In this document: piece after piece, positions 9,338 through 17,948 of the stretch
Layout of the letters: each line of letters starts with the position of its first letter
Numbering within the stretch: position 1 is the stretch's first letter
Notes under the pieces: generated by a model
Told to the model about the DNA's origin: nothing
What the model saw: the letters and a program-made list of their open reading frames with translations, nothing else
The model's database searches: none
Origin: Opitutia bacterium Tous-C1TDCM
GTDB taxonomy: Bacteria; Verrucomicrobiota; Verrucomicrobiia; Opitutales; Opitutaceae
Reading direction: 5' to 3'
DNA: 50,998 bases
Assembly: GCA_002288455.1 (NCBI GenBank)
Contig: NEUS01000015.1
Coordinates: 1 to 50,998 of the forward strand
Program-made: the position numbers and the translations under genes

Positions 9338-10681
9338 TTGAGGGCGCCGCATCCGCTTTTGACCGCGGCGTGGTTTGCGGCCCTGCTGGGCAACGTGTTT
9401 GCGCAGGAGTCCCAACTCACGCGCGCGCCCCACGGGCACGTGCTCACCAACGTCAACGTCTGGTCCCCGGACAGCCGGTGGCTGGTGTACGACGTGCGTT
9501 CGTCCGACGGCACCTTCGAAAGCGACCGGATCGAGCAGGTGAACGCCGACACGGGCGAAGTGCAGGTGCTGTACCGCGCGCCAACGGGCTCGGCCTGCGG
9601 CGTCGTCACGTACCACCCGCGCGAACCCAAGATCGTGTTCATCCATGCGCCGGAGCCGATCGCCGCGGATTGGACCTACGGCGCCAGCCGGCGGCGCGGG
9701 GCGGTCGTCGACCTGCGGGAACCGGGCCGCGCGCGGCCGCTCGATGCGATGACCTATGCGCCGCCGTTTGTGCCGGGGGCGCTGCGCGGCGGGACGCACG
9801 TGCACGTGTTCAGTCCCGACGGCGCGTGGGTCAGCAGCACGTACGAGGACGAGGTGCTCGCGCGGCTCGGGCCGGCGGAAAGCGGCGCGGTCCACGATTT
9901 GAACCAGCGCAATGTCGCGGTCACCGTACCGTTTGCCGGCGGCGTGACGGTGCCGCGGACGCATCCGCGCAACCACGACGGCGACGGCTTCACCGTCGTC
10001 GTGACCCGCACGGTCAACCGGCCGCGGCCCGGTTCCGACGAAATCGCGAAGGCCTTCGAGGAAGGCTGGGTGGTCGGGCCCGACGGACGGCGCGCGCTGG
10101 CGTTTCTCGGACTCGTGACGGCGGCCGATGGCCGCGAGCACGCGGAGGTGTTCATTGCGGAATTGCCGGCGGAGCTCACGCGGGGCGGTTCGGAACCGTT
10201 GGCGGGAACGGCAGTGCGCCGGCCGGCGCCGCCGGCGGGCGTGACGCAGCGGCGACTGACGTTCACGTCGGACCGGAAGCATCCCGGGGTGGCATTGGCT
10301 CCACGGCATTGGCTGCGGGCGAATCCGGCGGGAGACCGTATCGCGTTTCTGATGCGCGACGACGCCGGCATCGTTCAGCTGTGGATGATCGCGCCGGCGG
10401 GCGGAGTGCCGCGTCAACTCACGCGGAATGCCGCGGGGGTCGCGTCGGCCTTCACCTGGACGGCGGACGGCCGGGCGATCGCGCATACGATGGACGGGAG
10501 CGTGTGTCTGACGGATGCGGATACGAGCGAAACGCGCCGGTTGACGCGGCCGGATCCGACGACGCAACCGCAGGCCTGCGTCGTGTCGCCCGACGGGCGG
10601 CGGATCGCGTTTCTCCGTCCGGCCGCCGGTCCAGGCGGCACGTTTTCCCAAATCTGGACCGTCCCGATTCCCTTCCCATGA
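9338..10681 (+). CDS. DUF3748-like TolB/WD40-type beta-propeller protein
   Basis: About 447 residues. The frame has no suitable ATG; TTG at 9338 gives a signal peptide (MRAPHPLLTAAWFAALLGNVFAQ), and CTG at 9320 is an alternative. The body has repeated propeller strands such as VNVWSPDSRWLVYDVRS, VHVFSPDGAWVSSTY, LRANPAGDRIAFLMRD and ACVVSPDGRRIAFLRP, each with the xSPDGxxxAF signature of TolB-like blades. I recall this overall order from DUF3748 proteins. It is predicted periplasmic; its biochemical role is unknown. The stop overlaps the next gene's start by 4 bp (ATGA). Confidence 0.75.
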   Translation: MRAPHPLLTAAWFAALLGNVFAQESQLTRAPHGHVLTNVNVWSPDSRWLVYDVRSSDGTFESDRIEQVNADTGEVQVLYRAPTGSACGVVTYHPREPKIVFIHAPEPIAADWTYGASRRRGAVVDLREPGRARPLDAMTYAPPFVPGALRGGTHVHVFSPDGAWVSSTYEDEVLARLGPAESGAVHDLNQRNVAVTVPFAGGVTVPRTHPRNHDGDGFTVVVTRTVNRPRPGSDEIAKAFEEGWVVGPDGRRALAFLGLVTAADGREHAEVFIAELPAELTRGGSEPLAGTAVRRPAPPAGVTQRRLTFTSDRKHPGVALAPRHWLRANPAGDRIAFLMRDDAGIVQLWMIAPAGGVPRQLTRNAAGVASAFTWTADGRAIAHTMDGSVCLTDADTSETRRLTRPDPTTQPQACVVSPDGRRIAFLRPAAGPGGTFSQIWTVPIPFP

Positions 10682-11583
10682 AGATCCCGTTTTTCCAATT
10701 TGCCGTCGGGCTGATCGTCGCGGCGTTCGCCAACGCACAGTCCGTCGAGGAGCACCTGTTGCACGCGACGCTGCCGTCCGCCACGCCGGCCGCGACGGAG
10801 GAAACCGTTTACCGTTTCAACAATCTCGACGACCGCGGCTTCAACCGCGTCGTGCAGAAGATCACGGTGCCGACGCTGACCGTGTACCGTCCGGCCAATC
10901 CCGCGCCCGGGGCCCCGGCGATGGTCGTGTGTCCGGGCGGCGGATACACTTACATCGCGATCGACCGGGAGGGCCACGCGCTCGGGCGGTATTTTTCGGC
11001 GCGGGGCATGACGGTGGCGGTGCTGAAGTACCGCTTGCCGGCGGCGGAAGCGGCGGCCGCGGGGTTGCCGTTGCCGCAGCAGGACGCGCTGGCGGCGGTG
11101 GCGTGGTTGCGCGGGCGGGCGGGGGAGTGGGGTTTGAATCCGCGGAAGATCGGGATTCTCGGCGCCTCGGCCGGCGGGCATTTGGCGGGCAGCACGGCGA
11201 GCTACGGCGAGGCGGCGGCGGGCACGCGGCCCGACTTCACGGTCTTGTTGTATCCCGTGGTGTTGATGGAAGGACCGAACGTGCACGCAGGCTCGCGGCA
11301 GAGGTTGCTGGGGACGGCGCCGACGCCGGCGCGGCTGGCGGAGTTTTCCCTGGAGCGGCGGGCGCGGGCGGGACTGCCGCCGCATTTTCTCGTGCACGCG
11401 CGCGACGACAAGGGCGTGCCGCCGGCGAACAGCGAAGCTTTGGCAGAGGCGCTGCGGCGTGAAGGCGTGCCGGCGGAGTTGCTGCTCGTGGCGACGGGCG
11501 GCCACGGCTTCGGTCTCGGGCGCGACGCGGAGTCGGGCCGCTGGCCGGCGGTGTTCGAAACTTGGCTGGCGCAGCTGCGGTGA
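10678..11583 (+). CDS. Secreted alpha/beta-hydrolase (acetyl-esterase-like)
   Basis: 301 residues. A signal peptide (MKIPFFQFAVGLIVAAFANAQ) is followed by an esterase domain. The oxyanion-hole block CPGGGY is at about 85-90, the nucleophile Ser164 is in GASAGGH, an acidic pair is at 243-244 (ARDDKGVP) and His276 is in GGHGFG. The order fits BD-FAE/Axe-type carbohydrate esterases, which remove acetyl or other acyl groups from polysaccharides. The ATGA overlap with the propeller gene means co-translation, and it closes the catabolic cluster. The acyl substrate is unknown. Confidence 0.88.
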   Translation: MKIPFFQFAVGLIVAAFANAQSVEEHLLHATLPSATPAATEETVYRFNNLDDRGFNRVVQKITVPTLTVYRPANPAPGAPAMVVCPGGGYTYIAIDREGHALGRYFSARGMTVAVLKYRLPAAEAAAAGLPLPQQDALAAVAWLRGRAGEWGLNPRKIGILGASAGGHLAGSTASYGEAAAGTRPDFTVLLYPVVLMEGPNVHAGSRQRLLGTAPTPARLAEFSLERRARAGLPPHFLVHARDDKGVPPANSEALAEALRREGVPAELLLVATGGHGFGLGRDAESGRWPAVFETWLAQLR

Positions 11584-11588
11584 GGAGG

Positions 11589-11691
11589 GAGTTGAGAGCG
11601 ATGAGTTGAGAGCGGGGCGGACCTCGGCTGACGCGTCGCGCGTGGCGCCGCAATTGCCCGGATCGATCTCTCAACCCTCAACGCTCAACTC
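11589..11691. repeat. Inverted pair of ttgagag-type degenerate repeats
   Basis: Two arms, 11589-11612 (gagttgagagcgatgagttg and on) and 11668-11691, are built from short ttgag units. They are partly complementary: 8 bp match at each end of the arms. They fill the gap between the convergent gene ends at 11583 and 11705, where a hairpin could act as a bidirectional 3'-end structure. There is no U-tract of an ordinary intrinsic terminator. Confidence 0.6.
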
Positions 11692-11704
11692 ACAGCTCTA
11701 TACC

Positions 11705-12127
11705 CTAGCTTTCGTCCTCGTCGGAGCCGGAGTCTTCGGTCCAGGCCAAGTCGCGGACCTCGGGAGACGTTCGGAGCGCGGCCTCGAGGGCCTGCGCGAG
11801 GCGTTCGACGTCGGCGCGCGTGTCGATCCGTTTGAAGAAGCCTTTCTTCACCGTCGGCGTGCTCGGATCGATGAGGCAGAGGAAGCGGTTGCCGCCGGGT
11901 TCGACCTGGTTGCTGCAGCCGACGAACATCGGGAAAGCGTCGTGCTGGATGGGCACGCACCAGCCCCAGTCCTCGGCGATCGGCTCGCCGGGCTGGAAGC
12001 CGTGGGCGGTCAGGCCGGTGGCGATGAATTCGGCGAGCCGCCGGCCCCAGATGCCGGGGTTGATGCTGTCGGACTCCTGCGGATACGCCGGGAAGGCGTC
12101 GGAGACGAATTCGAGCTGGGTGCGCAT
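11705..12127 (-). CDS. Conserved hypothetical protein
   Basis: 140 residues from the ATG at 12127 (MRTQLEFVSDAFP); the frame is open further upstream, but this start overlaps the stop of the preceding gene as TGATG, which supports it. The protein is soluble, with no signal peptide and an acidic tail (EDSGSDEDES). Conserved-looking blocks are GIWGRRLAEFIATGL, PIAEDWGWCVPI and RFLCLIDPSTP. I have an impression of this as a widespread uncharacterised family but cannot name it. It is probably co-transcribed with the membrane protein gene upstream. Confidence 0.75.
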   Translation of the reverse strand: MRTQLEFVSDAFPAYPQESDSINPGIWGRRLAEFIATGLTAHGFQPGEPIAEDWGWCVPIQHDAFPMFVGCSNQVEPGGNRFLCLIDPSTPTVKKGFFKRIDTRADVERLAQALEAALRTSPEVRDLAWTEDSGSDEDES

Positions 12128-12576
12128 CAGGAGGTCGGCGCGGTCGGTGCGGCAGTTTGCAAGGGGCGGAGGGCGCAGCCGACGCGCGTGGCCAGCCACG
12201 CCATGGGCAGATAGGCGACGAGCAGATCGAGGGCGATGAACCAGGCCGGCGCGGGAATCATGAAGGACGCGGCGATGCCGCCGGCGAGGGTGAGGGATCC
12301 GATCACGAAGGCGAAGGTGCGCCGGTAGGAGCCGGCGAGCACGTGGGCGATCAGGGCGCCGACGAAGGTACCGAGGGCATGGGCCAGGAACGGGAAAAGA
12401 AAATGCTGCGGACCGAAGAGGTGGATCGAAGCGGAGATGCTGGCGGGATCGGCCGGGTTGACGCCGGGCGGCGGGGGCACGAGCCGGTAGCCCGCGAGCA
12501 CGAGACCCATGTTGACCGCGCTGCCGAGAAAGAAACCGGCCAGCAAGGCGAGGGCGTTGCGGAGGACATTGGGCAT
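12127..12576 (-). CDS. Small integral membrane protein of unknown function
   Basis: 149 residues from the ATG at 12576 (MPNVLRNALALLAGFFLGS). Four hydrophobic segments are visible, at roughly residues 5-30, 60-82, 88-108 and 112-130, the second containing HFLFPFLAHALGTFVGALIAH. The C-terminus is hydrophilic (ALRPLQTAAPTAPTS). I recognise no family motif. It is translationally coupled (TGATG) to the next gene. The long open frame extending upstream to 12846 is an antisense-type shadow of the DUF1801 gene and is not used. Confidence 0.7.
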   Translation of the reverse strand: MPNVLRNALALLAGFFLGSAVNMGLVLAGYRLVPPPPGVNPADPASISASIHLFGPQHFLFPFLAHALGTFVGALIAHVLAGSYRRTFAFVIGSLTLAGGIAASFMIPAPAWFIALDLLVAYLPMAWLATRVGCALRPLQTAAPTAPTS

Positions 12577-12611
12577 GGCGGGGGCGGCGATCGGGATCCC
12601 AGAGGTGAAGT

Positions 12612-13043
12612 TCAGAGCGCGAAATCCGTGCTGCCGTTGGTCAGCAGCACGGACGATTCGCGCATCAGGCCGAGGGCGACGGGCAGGTCGAGGTCGGTGA
12701 GATGCTTGAAGCGGATGCAGGCTTTGCCGACGGAGACTTTGCCGAGCTTGGCTTTGGCGGAATCGGCGAGGGATTGGCCGTTCCGGTGACCGAGCACGTA
12801 GAGGCTGATGTACTGGGCGCGGCTGGAGATCGCGATGATCGGGCAATCGCCCTCGCGACCGGAGGCGTATTTATAGTGATAGGCGCCGTAGCCGATCATC
12901 GAGCCGTTGTAGGCGAGGTAGGGTTTGAGTTTCGGCACCGCTTTGCGGATCGCGGCGTCGAGGGCCTTCAACTCGGAACGCCGCGGTTCGGACAAGGCCG
13001 CCAGGTATTGCGCCGGGGTCGTGGGCTTCGCGGAGGCAGGCAT
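12612..13043 (-). CDS. DUF1801 (YdhG-like) domain protein
   Basis: 143 residues. The pattern LAALSEPRRSELKALDAAIRKAVPKLKPYLAYNGSMIGYG followed by CPIIAISSRAQYISLYV and GKACIRFKHLTDLDL is the DUF1801/YdhG fold, related to the frataxin-like YdhG superfamily. Function is not established. The ATG at 13043 is the first in frame. A 35-bp gap separates it from the membrane protein gene downstream, so the three minus-strand genes are probably one transcript. (Quoted block is residues about 15-54, shown in part: key residues are PKLKPYLAYNG.). Confidence 0.8.
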   Translation of the reverse strand: MPASAKPTTPAQYLAALSEPRRSELKALDAAIRKAVPKLKPYLAYNGSMIGYGAYHYKYASGREGDCPIIAISSRAQYISLYVLGHRNGQSLADSAKAKLGKVSVGKACIRFKHLTDLDLPVALGLMRESSVLLTNGSTDFAL

Positions 13044-13125
13044 CGCGGCGAGGAAACAAGGCGGAACGCCGCGCGGCGGGAAGGGGAAAGTGGGCGCGCG
13101 GCGGCGGGGTTAGGGCGGCCGAGGT

Positions 13126-13279
13126 CAGTCACGGAGTTCACCGAGAACCGATCCGGAGGTCACGGAGGGGGAGGCCGAACTGCCGAAAGCGGCGGATTCC
13201 GTGGCTGCGAGCGCGAGCGGGTGGGGATTGGTCCGGGAAACGTCGCTTCCGGGCTCCACTCGCTCACGCTCGCGGCCAC
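13126..13279. repeat. Composite intergenic repeat: cacggag units plus inverted ~24-bp element
   Basis: Between the DUF1801 gene start and the receptor gene's stop. Bases 13126-13172 hold degenerate cacggag-type units. Then 13201-13224 and 13256-13279 form an inverted repeat matching at 21 of 24 positions; the right arm is of the ccactcgctcacgctcgcgg type. The same right-arm sequence recurs at 22411, 24780 and 28663, each time just beyond the 3' end of a minus-strand gene. It resembles a REP/BIME-like unit. Confidence 0.7.
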
Positions 13280-13289
13280 CGATTCCGGC

Positions 13290-16200
13290 TCAGAACGTGA
13301 TCGTGTTCGTCCAGACGTAGAGGCGGGGCTGGCCGTAGAAGCTCACGCCGAGGTTGGCGGGATTGGTGTAGCCGGAGCCGTTGTTGGGCAGGGTGCCGAA
13401 GACGTAGTGGTTGAAGACGTTCGTCACGTTGACCTGGCTGGAGAAACCGAAGCGTTTGCCGAGCTTGCGGCGGTAGGAGGCGAAGACGTTGGCCTGCCAG
13501 GTGTCGGGCGAGCTGAACAGCTCGCGGCCGCCGCCGGGCGTATTGTAATAAAACGTACGGTTCTTGAGGCCGACGCCGACGGTGCCGCCGAGGCTGATGC
13601 CCTTGAGGAAATTGTCGCCGGTGAAACTGTAGCTGTTGGTCATCGAGAACACGTACTGCGCGTAGCCCACGGTGTTCTCGCCCTGCTTGGCGACGACGGT
13701 TTGGCCGTTGGTGCCGTTGGGGTCGGACCAGGCGTAGGGGATGTCGGACGTCGGCAGGCCGGTCCTGCCGGTGCGGGCGCTGCCGTTGGCGCCGACGAAG
13801 AACTGGAGGACGCGGCGGAGGTTGCTCGTCTGGATCCGGCCGTTGTTGTCGGCGGGCGTGGCCCAATAGGGATTCGTGCGGTCGTTGAGCATCGCGAGCG
13901 TGAGCGGTTCCCAGGTGCCGCCGACCTGGGCCTGCAGCGCGGCGGGATCGACCTGGCGGTTGAGCGTCGTGATCGTGGGCGTGATGACGGACGGCGTGGT
14001 GGGCACGAGGACGGGCGTGCCGTTCTGGTAGGTGACGGTGCCGTTGCGCACGTGGAAGTCGTCGTTCCAGAGGAGCGGATATTTTTTGTCGGTGAGGTTG
14101 CGGCCGTCGGAGGTGGTGGCGGCGAGGCGGACCTTCCAGTTGCGCGTGGGATTGGCGGTGAGGATGACCTCGAGGCCGCGGGTGGTGCGGTCGAGGTTGA
14201 CCCATTGGTTCTTGGTGCCGGCGGGGCCGTCGTGCGCGCCGTTGAGGCCGGTGGGGTTGACGAGATCGCGGACGCCGCCGCCGGCGTTGATCATCTCGTC
14301 CTTGGAATCGGTGGTGTAGAGCTGGATGGAGCCGGAGATGCGGCCGCGTTCGTCGCCGAACTTCAGGCCGATTTCCTGGCCGGTGCCGCTGGACGTGGCG
14401 GGCGGATTGCCGAGGGGGTCGTTGGCGTTGACGAGGGGCGTGTTGTAGGTGCTGGAAAAACTGTAGTAGGCGTTGAGCCAGGGGCGGATCGCGCCGTTGA
14501 TGCCGAGGTTGTAGCTCTTGTTGGTCTTGTTGGATTCGGCCCAGCCCGGGGCGGCGGGATTGGTCGAGAGATTGGGCGTGCGCTTGAAGCTCTCGTTGGC
14601 GCGGAGGCCGACGAGGGTGTAGACGCGGTTGTGCCACCAGCCCGTGTTGTTGGCGGCGTAGACGCCGGCGGTGCGGCTTTCCCAATTGTGGCCGTCGTTG
14701 TTCTGGCCGGAGACGCCGGCGAGCCCGGCGAGGCTGGCGAGGCCGAGGGGATTGTTGGGGCGGACCCAGCTCGGGTCGCGGGGATTGTTGGCCATGCGCA
14801 CATAGTTCTGGCCGCCGGTGGTGATGCGGGGCGTGCGCCAGCCGCCGCGGCCGAGCGGGTCCTTCACGGGACCGTCCTGGACGGACCACCATTGGCGCGG
14901 CATCGGCGTGCGGCCGAGGTTGGAGGGCAGGGCGGGATTGTAGACGACGTTGAAATTCGCGTCGGCGAGGTAGTAGCTGTGGTCGGTCGGGCCTGTATCC
15001 GCCCAATCGATATCGTAGCCGATCAGGGTCTGGCTGCGGGCGAATTTGCGGAAGAGATCGTTGGTGAGAATCGCGGAGCCGCGCGTGGCCCAGCGGCGCG
15101 TGGGCTGTTCGGTATCGGCGAGGGTGCCGCCGTTGGCCCAGACGGTGAGCGGGTTGCCGTTGAGGAGCGGGGCGCTGAGATTGGCGAGGCCGCCGTTGGC
15201 GCGGTCGGTGGGGGCGTTGTTGTAGAGGACGGAGAACTGCGTCGCGAGCCACGACGCCCAGACCGTCTCGGCGGTGCCGATGAAGTAGCGGTTGATCACA
15301 TACTCGGAGGCGGCGGTGCCGGCCCAGGAGTTGAGGTTGTCCCAGTTGAGTTTGCCGTTGGCGATGGCGCCGCGCGGGTAGGGCAGGCCGGTGACGGGGT
15401 CGTTGGCGCCGGCCATGTTGTTGCGGAGGAGGTAGGCGAGACCGTAGTTGTGGCGCGGGTCGGTGGCGACGTTGGTGAACGCGATGTTTTCCTGGTTCGA
15501 ATTCAGGACGCGCGTGTTTTCCGTCTGGCCGGCGATGACGCGGAAGACGGTGCGGAGTTTGGCGGCGCGGTAGGCGACCTGCGTGTACAGGCCCTTGGTT
15601 TCGTAGCCGATGAAGACGCGGCGGTAGAGCTGGTGGTCGTTGAGCAGGGCGACGCGGACGGCGACGTTGTCGGAGCCCCAGTTGTAGTCGAAGAGGAGCT
15701 GTTTCGAGCCGTGCTGGTCGATGCGGAAATCGACGCGGCCGGAGTTTCGGTTGAAGTTGGCGCGCTTGGAAACGATGTTGACGGTGCCGCCGGCGCCGCT
15801 GGCGCCGTAGAGCAGGCCTTGCGGGCCGCGGACGACGTCGGCGCGCTCGATGTCGAAGAGGCTGTTCATGCCGGTGCCGGTGCCGAAGGTGCCGGCGAAG
15901 CCGTCGCGGCGCGGGGCGCCGACGCCGACGCCGCGGACGCCCATGGTCTGGTTGCCGACGCGGTCGCCGGGTTGCTGGTTGAGGGCGTCGGATTCGGGAT
16001 TGGACATCACGGTGCCGGCGCCGGCGCCGTAGGAGAGCATGAGGTCCTCGAGGTTGGTGACGGCGACATCGCGGATGAAGTCCTCGGTGAAGATGTCGGC
16101 AGAGACGGGGACGTTTTTGAGGGCGGCGTCGAACTGCGTGAGCGAGTTGGAATTGAGGGCGCCGTAGCTGTTGTCGGCCTCGGCTTTGACCTGGAAGGGA

Positions 16201-16364
16201 TTGAGTTTGAAGACATCGGCGGCGGCCTTGTCCGCGGCGGCGGTGGCGGCGGGCGAAGGCGCGGGGGCGGTTTGCGCGGCGAGCGGGGCGATCGAAGCGG
16301 CGGCGAAGGCGGCGAAGAGCGCGGGAGCGGAGCGCAGGGCGCGACGGAGGGCGGGGAGTTCCAT
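13290..16364 (-). CDS. TonB-dependent outer-membrane receptor
   Basis: 1024 residues from the ATG at 16364, whose product begins with a signal peptide (MELPALRRALRSAPALFAAF... ending PLAAQ). The open frame continues 64 codons upstream without a signal peptide, so I use 16364. The plug domain (about residues 45-230) contains FKLNPFQVKAE, PVSADIFTEDFIRDV, ADVVRGPQGLLYG and GGTVNIVSKR. The rest is a beta-barrel with aromatic-rich strands ending in ...TNTITF (terminal Phe, as needed for BAM insertion). It would import a large or scarce ligand (siderophore, oligosaccharide) with TonB energy. No dedicated partner gene is adjacent. Confidence 0.95.
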   Translation of the reverse strand: MELPALRRALRSAPALFAAFAAASIAPLAAQTAPAPSPAATAAADKAAADVFKLNPFQVKAEADNSYGALNSNSLTQFDAALKNVPVSADIFTEDFIRDVAVTNLEDLMLSYGAGAGTVMSNPESDALNQQPGDRVGNQTMGVRGVGVGAPRRDGFAGTFGTGTGMNSLFDIERADVVRGPQGLLYGASGAGGTVNIVSKRANFNRNSGRVDFRIDQHGSKQLLFDYNWGSDNVAVRVALLNDHQLYRRVFIGYETKGLYTQVAYRAAKLRTVFRVIAGQTENTRVLNSNQENIAFTNVATDPRHNYGLAYLLRNNMAGANDPVTGLPYPRGAIANGKLNWDNLNSWAGTAASEYVINRYFIGTAETVWASWLATQFSVLYNNAPTDRANGGLANLSAPLLNGNPLTVWANGGTLADTEQPTRRWATRGSAILTNDLFRKFARSQTLIGYDIDWADTGPTDHSYYLADANFNVVYNPALPSNLGRTPMPRQWWSVQDGPVKDPLGRGGWRTPRITTGGQNYVRMANNPRDPSWVRPNNPLGLASLAGLAGVSGQNNDGHNWESRTAGVYAANNTGWWHNRVYTLVGLRANESFKRTPNLSTNPAAPGWAESNKTNKSYNLGINGAIRPWLNAYYSFSSTYNTPLVNANDPLGNPPATSSGTGQEIGLKFGDERGRISGSIQLYTTDSKDEMINAGGGVRDLVNPTGLNGAHDGPAGTKNQWVNLDRTTRGLEVILTANPTRNWKVRLAATTSDGRNLTDKKYPLLWNDDFHVRNGTVTYQNGTPVLVPTTPSVITPTITTLNRQVDPAALQAQVGGTWEPLTLAMLNDRTNPYWATPADNNGRIQTSNLRRVLQFFVGANGSARTGRTGLPTSDIPYAWSDPNGTNGQTVVAKQGENTVGYAQYVFSMTNSYSFTGDNFLKGISLGGTVGVGLKNRTFYYNTPGGGRELFSSPDTWQANVFASYRRKLGKRFGFSSQVNVTNVFNHYVFGTLPNNGSGYTNPANLGVSFYGQPRLYVWTNTITF

Positions 16365-16554
16365 AGGGGTAAGGGTTGGCGGGGTGGCCGGCGGCACGCG
16401 GTGGCGCCGGACCAGGCGGGGTGGGGTGCCGCAGAAGGAACGGGCCAATGGCGCGGTCGGAAACAACAATCTGAGGGAAGACGGAGAAAAGTGCGGCGGG
16501 GCGGCGGGCGCGCGTGGTTGCGACGAAGCGATCGAACCGAACTCTCGGATCATC

Positions 16555-16622
16555 AACCACGGATTACACAGAGGTCACGGATGGCGGATCGATCATCCGT
16601 GAAGGTCCGTGAAAGCCGTGGT
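16555..16622. repeat. Hairpin-forming cacgga-type inverted repeat
   Basis: Arms 16555-16582 and 16595-16622, separated by a 12-base loop, pair perfectly at their outer (accacgg) and inner (cacggat) ends and partly in between. It lies in the 425-bp gap between the divergent receptor (minus) and beta-barrel (plus) genes, so here the repeat is in a promoter region, not a 3' region. I see no other gene in this gap. Confidence 0.65.
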
Positions 16623-16753
16623 CGAAGATTCCGTTTCTTCAGGATAAGGTGAGGGCGCGCGGGAAATCGCCGGCCGTATCCGGAAACCTGACATCCGGGC
16701 GGAGCGGGCAATACCCCATGGGGAGAGAGCGAAGGAGACCGTATTCTGGGTGC

Positions 16754-16778
16754 CGTCCGGGTTTCGAAAATCCGGACG
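16754..16778 (+). promoter_or_regulatory. 5'-leader hairpin of the beta-barrel gene
   Basis: A 7-bp perfect stem (cgtccgg / ccggacg) with an 11-base loop (gtttcgaaaat) ends 11 bases before the ATG at 16790. A stem here could influence ribosome access or be a repressor half-site pair; no Shine-Dalgarno is obvious nearby. Confidence 0.35.
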
Positions 16779-16789
16779 ACCACAAACCC

Positions 16790-17335
16790 ATGAGATACCT
16801 AAACGCCTTGATCCTTTGTTCCGCGCTGCTGCCCTCCCTGGGCCAGGCGCAATTGCTGCCTTCCGTGGCCAACGCCTACACCACCAAGGCCGGCGTGCGC
16901 GAGTTCACGCTCGGCGGTTCCGCCGCGGCCAACAAGGACTTCGACAACACGTTCGGAGGAATCAATTTCTCCTACGGCACCTATATCAACGAGACCCAGG
17001 AATGGGTGCTGCGCCAATCCATCAACTACGCCAATCCGGACCGCGGCGGCGCGAGCTGGAACGGCGCGACGCGACTGGCGTTCGACCAACATCTGACGGC
17101 GCGCGGCCCGGTCCGCCCGTTTGTCGGCGTCAACATCGGCGGCGTGTACGGCGACGCGGTGCGCGACACGTTTGCGGCCGGGCTCGAAGCCGGCGGCAAG
17201 TTCTACGTGCAGGAGCGCACCTTCATCTACGTCATGGTCGAGTACGGCTGGTTCTTCCGGCGCGCGAGCGGCCTCGACGAAGGCTTCCGCGGCGGCCAGT
17301 TCAACGGCGGCGTCGGTGTCGGTTTCAACTTCTGA
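16790..17335 (+). CDS. Small outer-membrane beta-barrel protein
   Basis: 181 residues. The ATG at 16790 gives a signal peptide (MRYLNALILCSALLPSLGQA). The mature part alternates polar and hydrophobic residues and is aromatic-rich (GINFSYGTYIN, RPFVGVNIGGVYG, FIYVMVEYGWFFR), ending ...GVGVGFNF with a terminal Phe, the usual mark of an outer-membrane barrel of the OmpA/OmpW size class (8 strands). The function is unknown. It is monocistronic by structure: divergent from the receptor gene and followed within 30 bp by an intrinsic terminator. Confidence 0.82.
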   Translation: MRYLNALILCSALLPSLGQAQLLPSVANAYTTKAGVREFTLGGSAAANKDFDNTFGGINFSYGTYINETQEWVLRQSINYANPDRGGASWNGATRLAFDQHLTARGPVRPFVGVNIGGVYGDAVRDTFAAGLEAGGKFYVQERTFIYVMVEYGWFFRRASGLDEGFRGGQFNGGVGVGFNF

Positions 17336-17363
17336 AGCGACGACCGATCTGCAGTGACCCTTC

Positions 17364-17392
17364 AAACCCGCGCCGCTCTGGCGCGGGTTTTT
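17364..17392 (+). terminator. Intrinsic terminator after the beta-barrel gene
   Basis: A perfect 11-bp stem (aaacccgcgcc / ggcgcgggttt) with a 5-base loop (gctct) runs into a T-tract. It is the clearest Rho-independent terminator on the plus strand of this window. Confidence 0.92.
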
Positions 17393-17948
17393 GCATTTCG
17401 TGGACCGGGACCCGGGGAGCGATCGGGCCGGACGTGCGGGACCAGGACCACGGAGGGCACGGAGGGCGCGGAGGGAGGATCCCTGAGACTTGCTCGCTCC
17501 GTGGCTATCCCCGTCCTGCCCATCAACAGCGCCATCTGGGCATACGCGGCGGCGGAGGAAAGCCGCGGCATCTGCGAGCGGGCCTGCCGAGCCTGCTTGG
17601 AGTAGCTGCTGGGTGACATGGCTCGGAATCATTGGGGCACCGAAAGGGAGGCAAGCGGCGCCTCCCCGCGATCGGGCGACGATCACCTCCAGCTTGTCGT
17701 GGCACCTTCCCCTGCGCCCCTTCCCTTAACTTAACTTATTCTCCTCGATCCGCTGTCCAACGGACGGGGTCCACCTCATATGCCATACCCCGCCCGCACG
17801 ACAGTCGAACCTCTCGTAAGCTACAGCGCGATGAGCTCACACTGGCCGAGGCGCTGATCACTTCGTTGCCTATGACCAAGGGCGCGGACGCTTCGGCTGC
17901 GTTTCCCACGCGGGCGACCCTGATCATCGGCGTCGGATTGCCGCACTC
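17393..17948. other. Non-coding stretch at the left edge of the accessory region
   Basis: There is no convincing gene in these roughly 550 bases. A run of cacggag-type units lies at 17447-17476. Bases from about 17700 are visibly less GC-rich (for example cttaacttaacttattctcc) than the flanking core genes. A protein-like fragment (LQRDELTLAEALITSL, within 17839-17890) may be debris from the upstream part of the toprim gene. I found no integrase, no att duplication and no promoter I would defend. Confidence 0.5.

Noticed and set aside
12702-16652. A 1316-codon plus-strand frame opposite the TonB receptor
   Set aside because: Composition is almost entirely Gly/Ala/Val/Glu/Arg/Asp with no motif; the receptor on the other strand has plug and barrel signatures.
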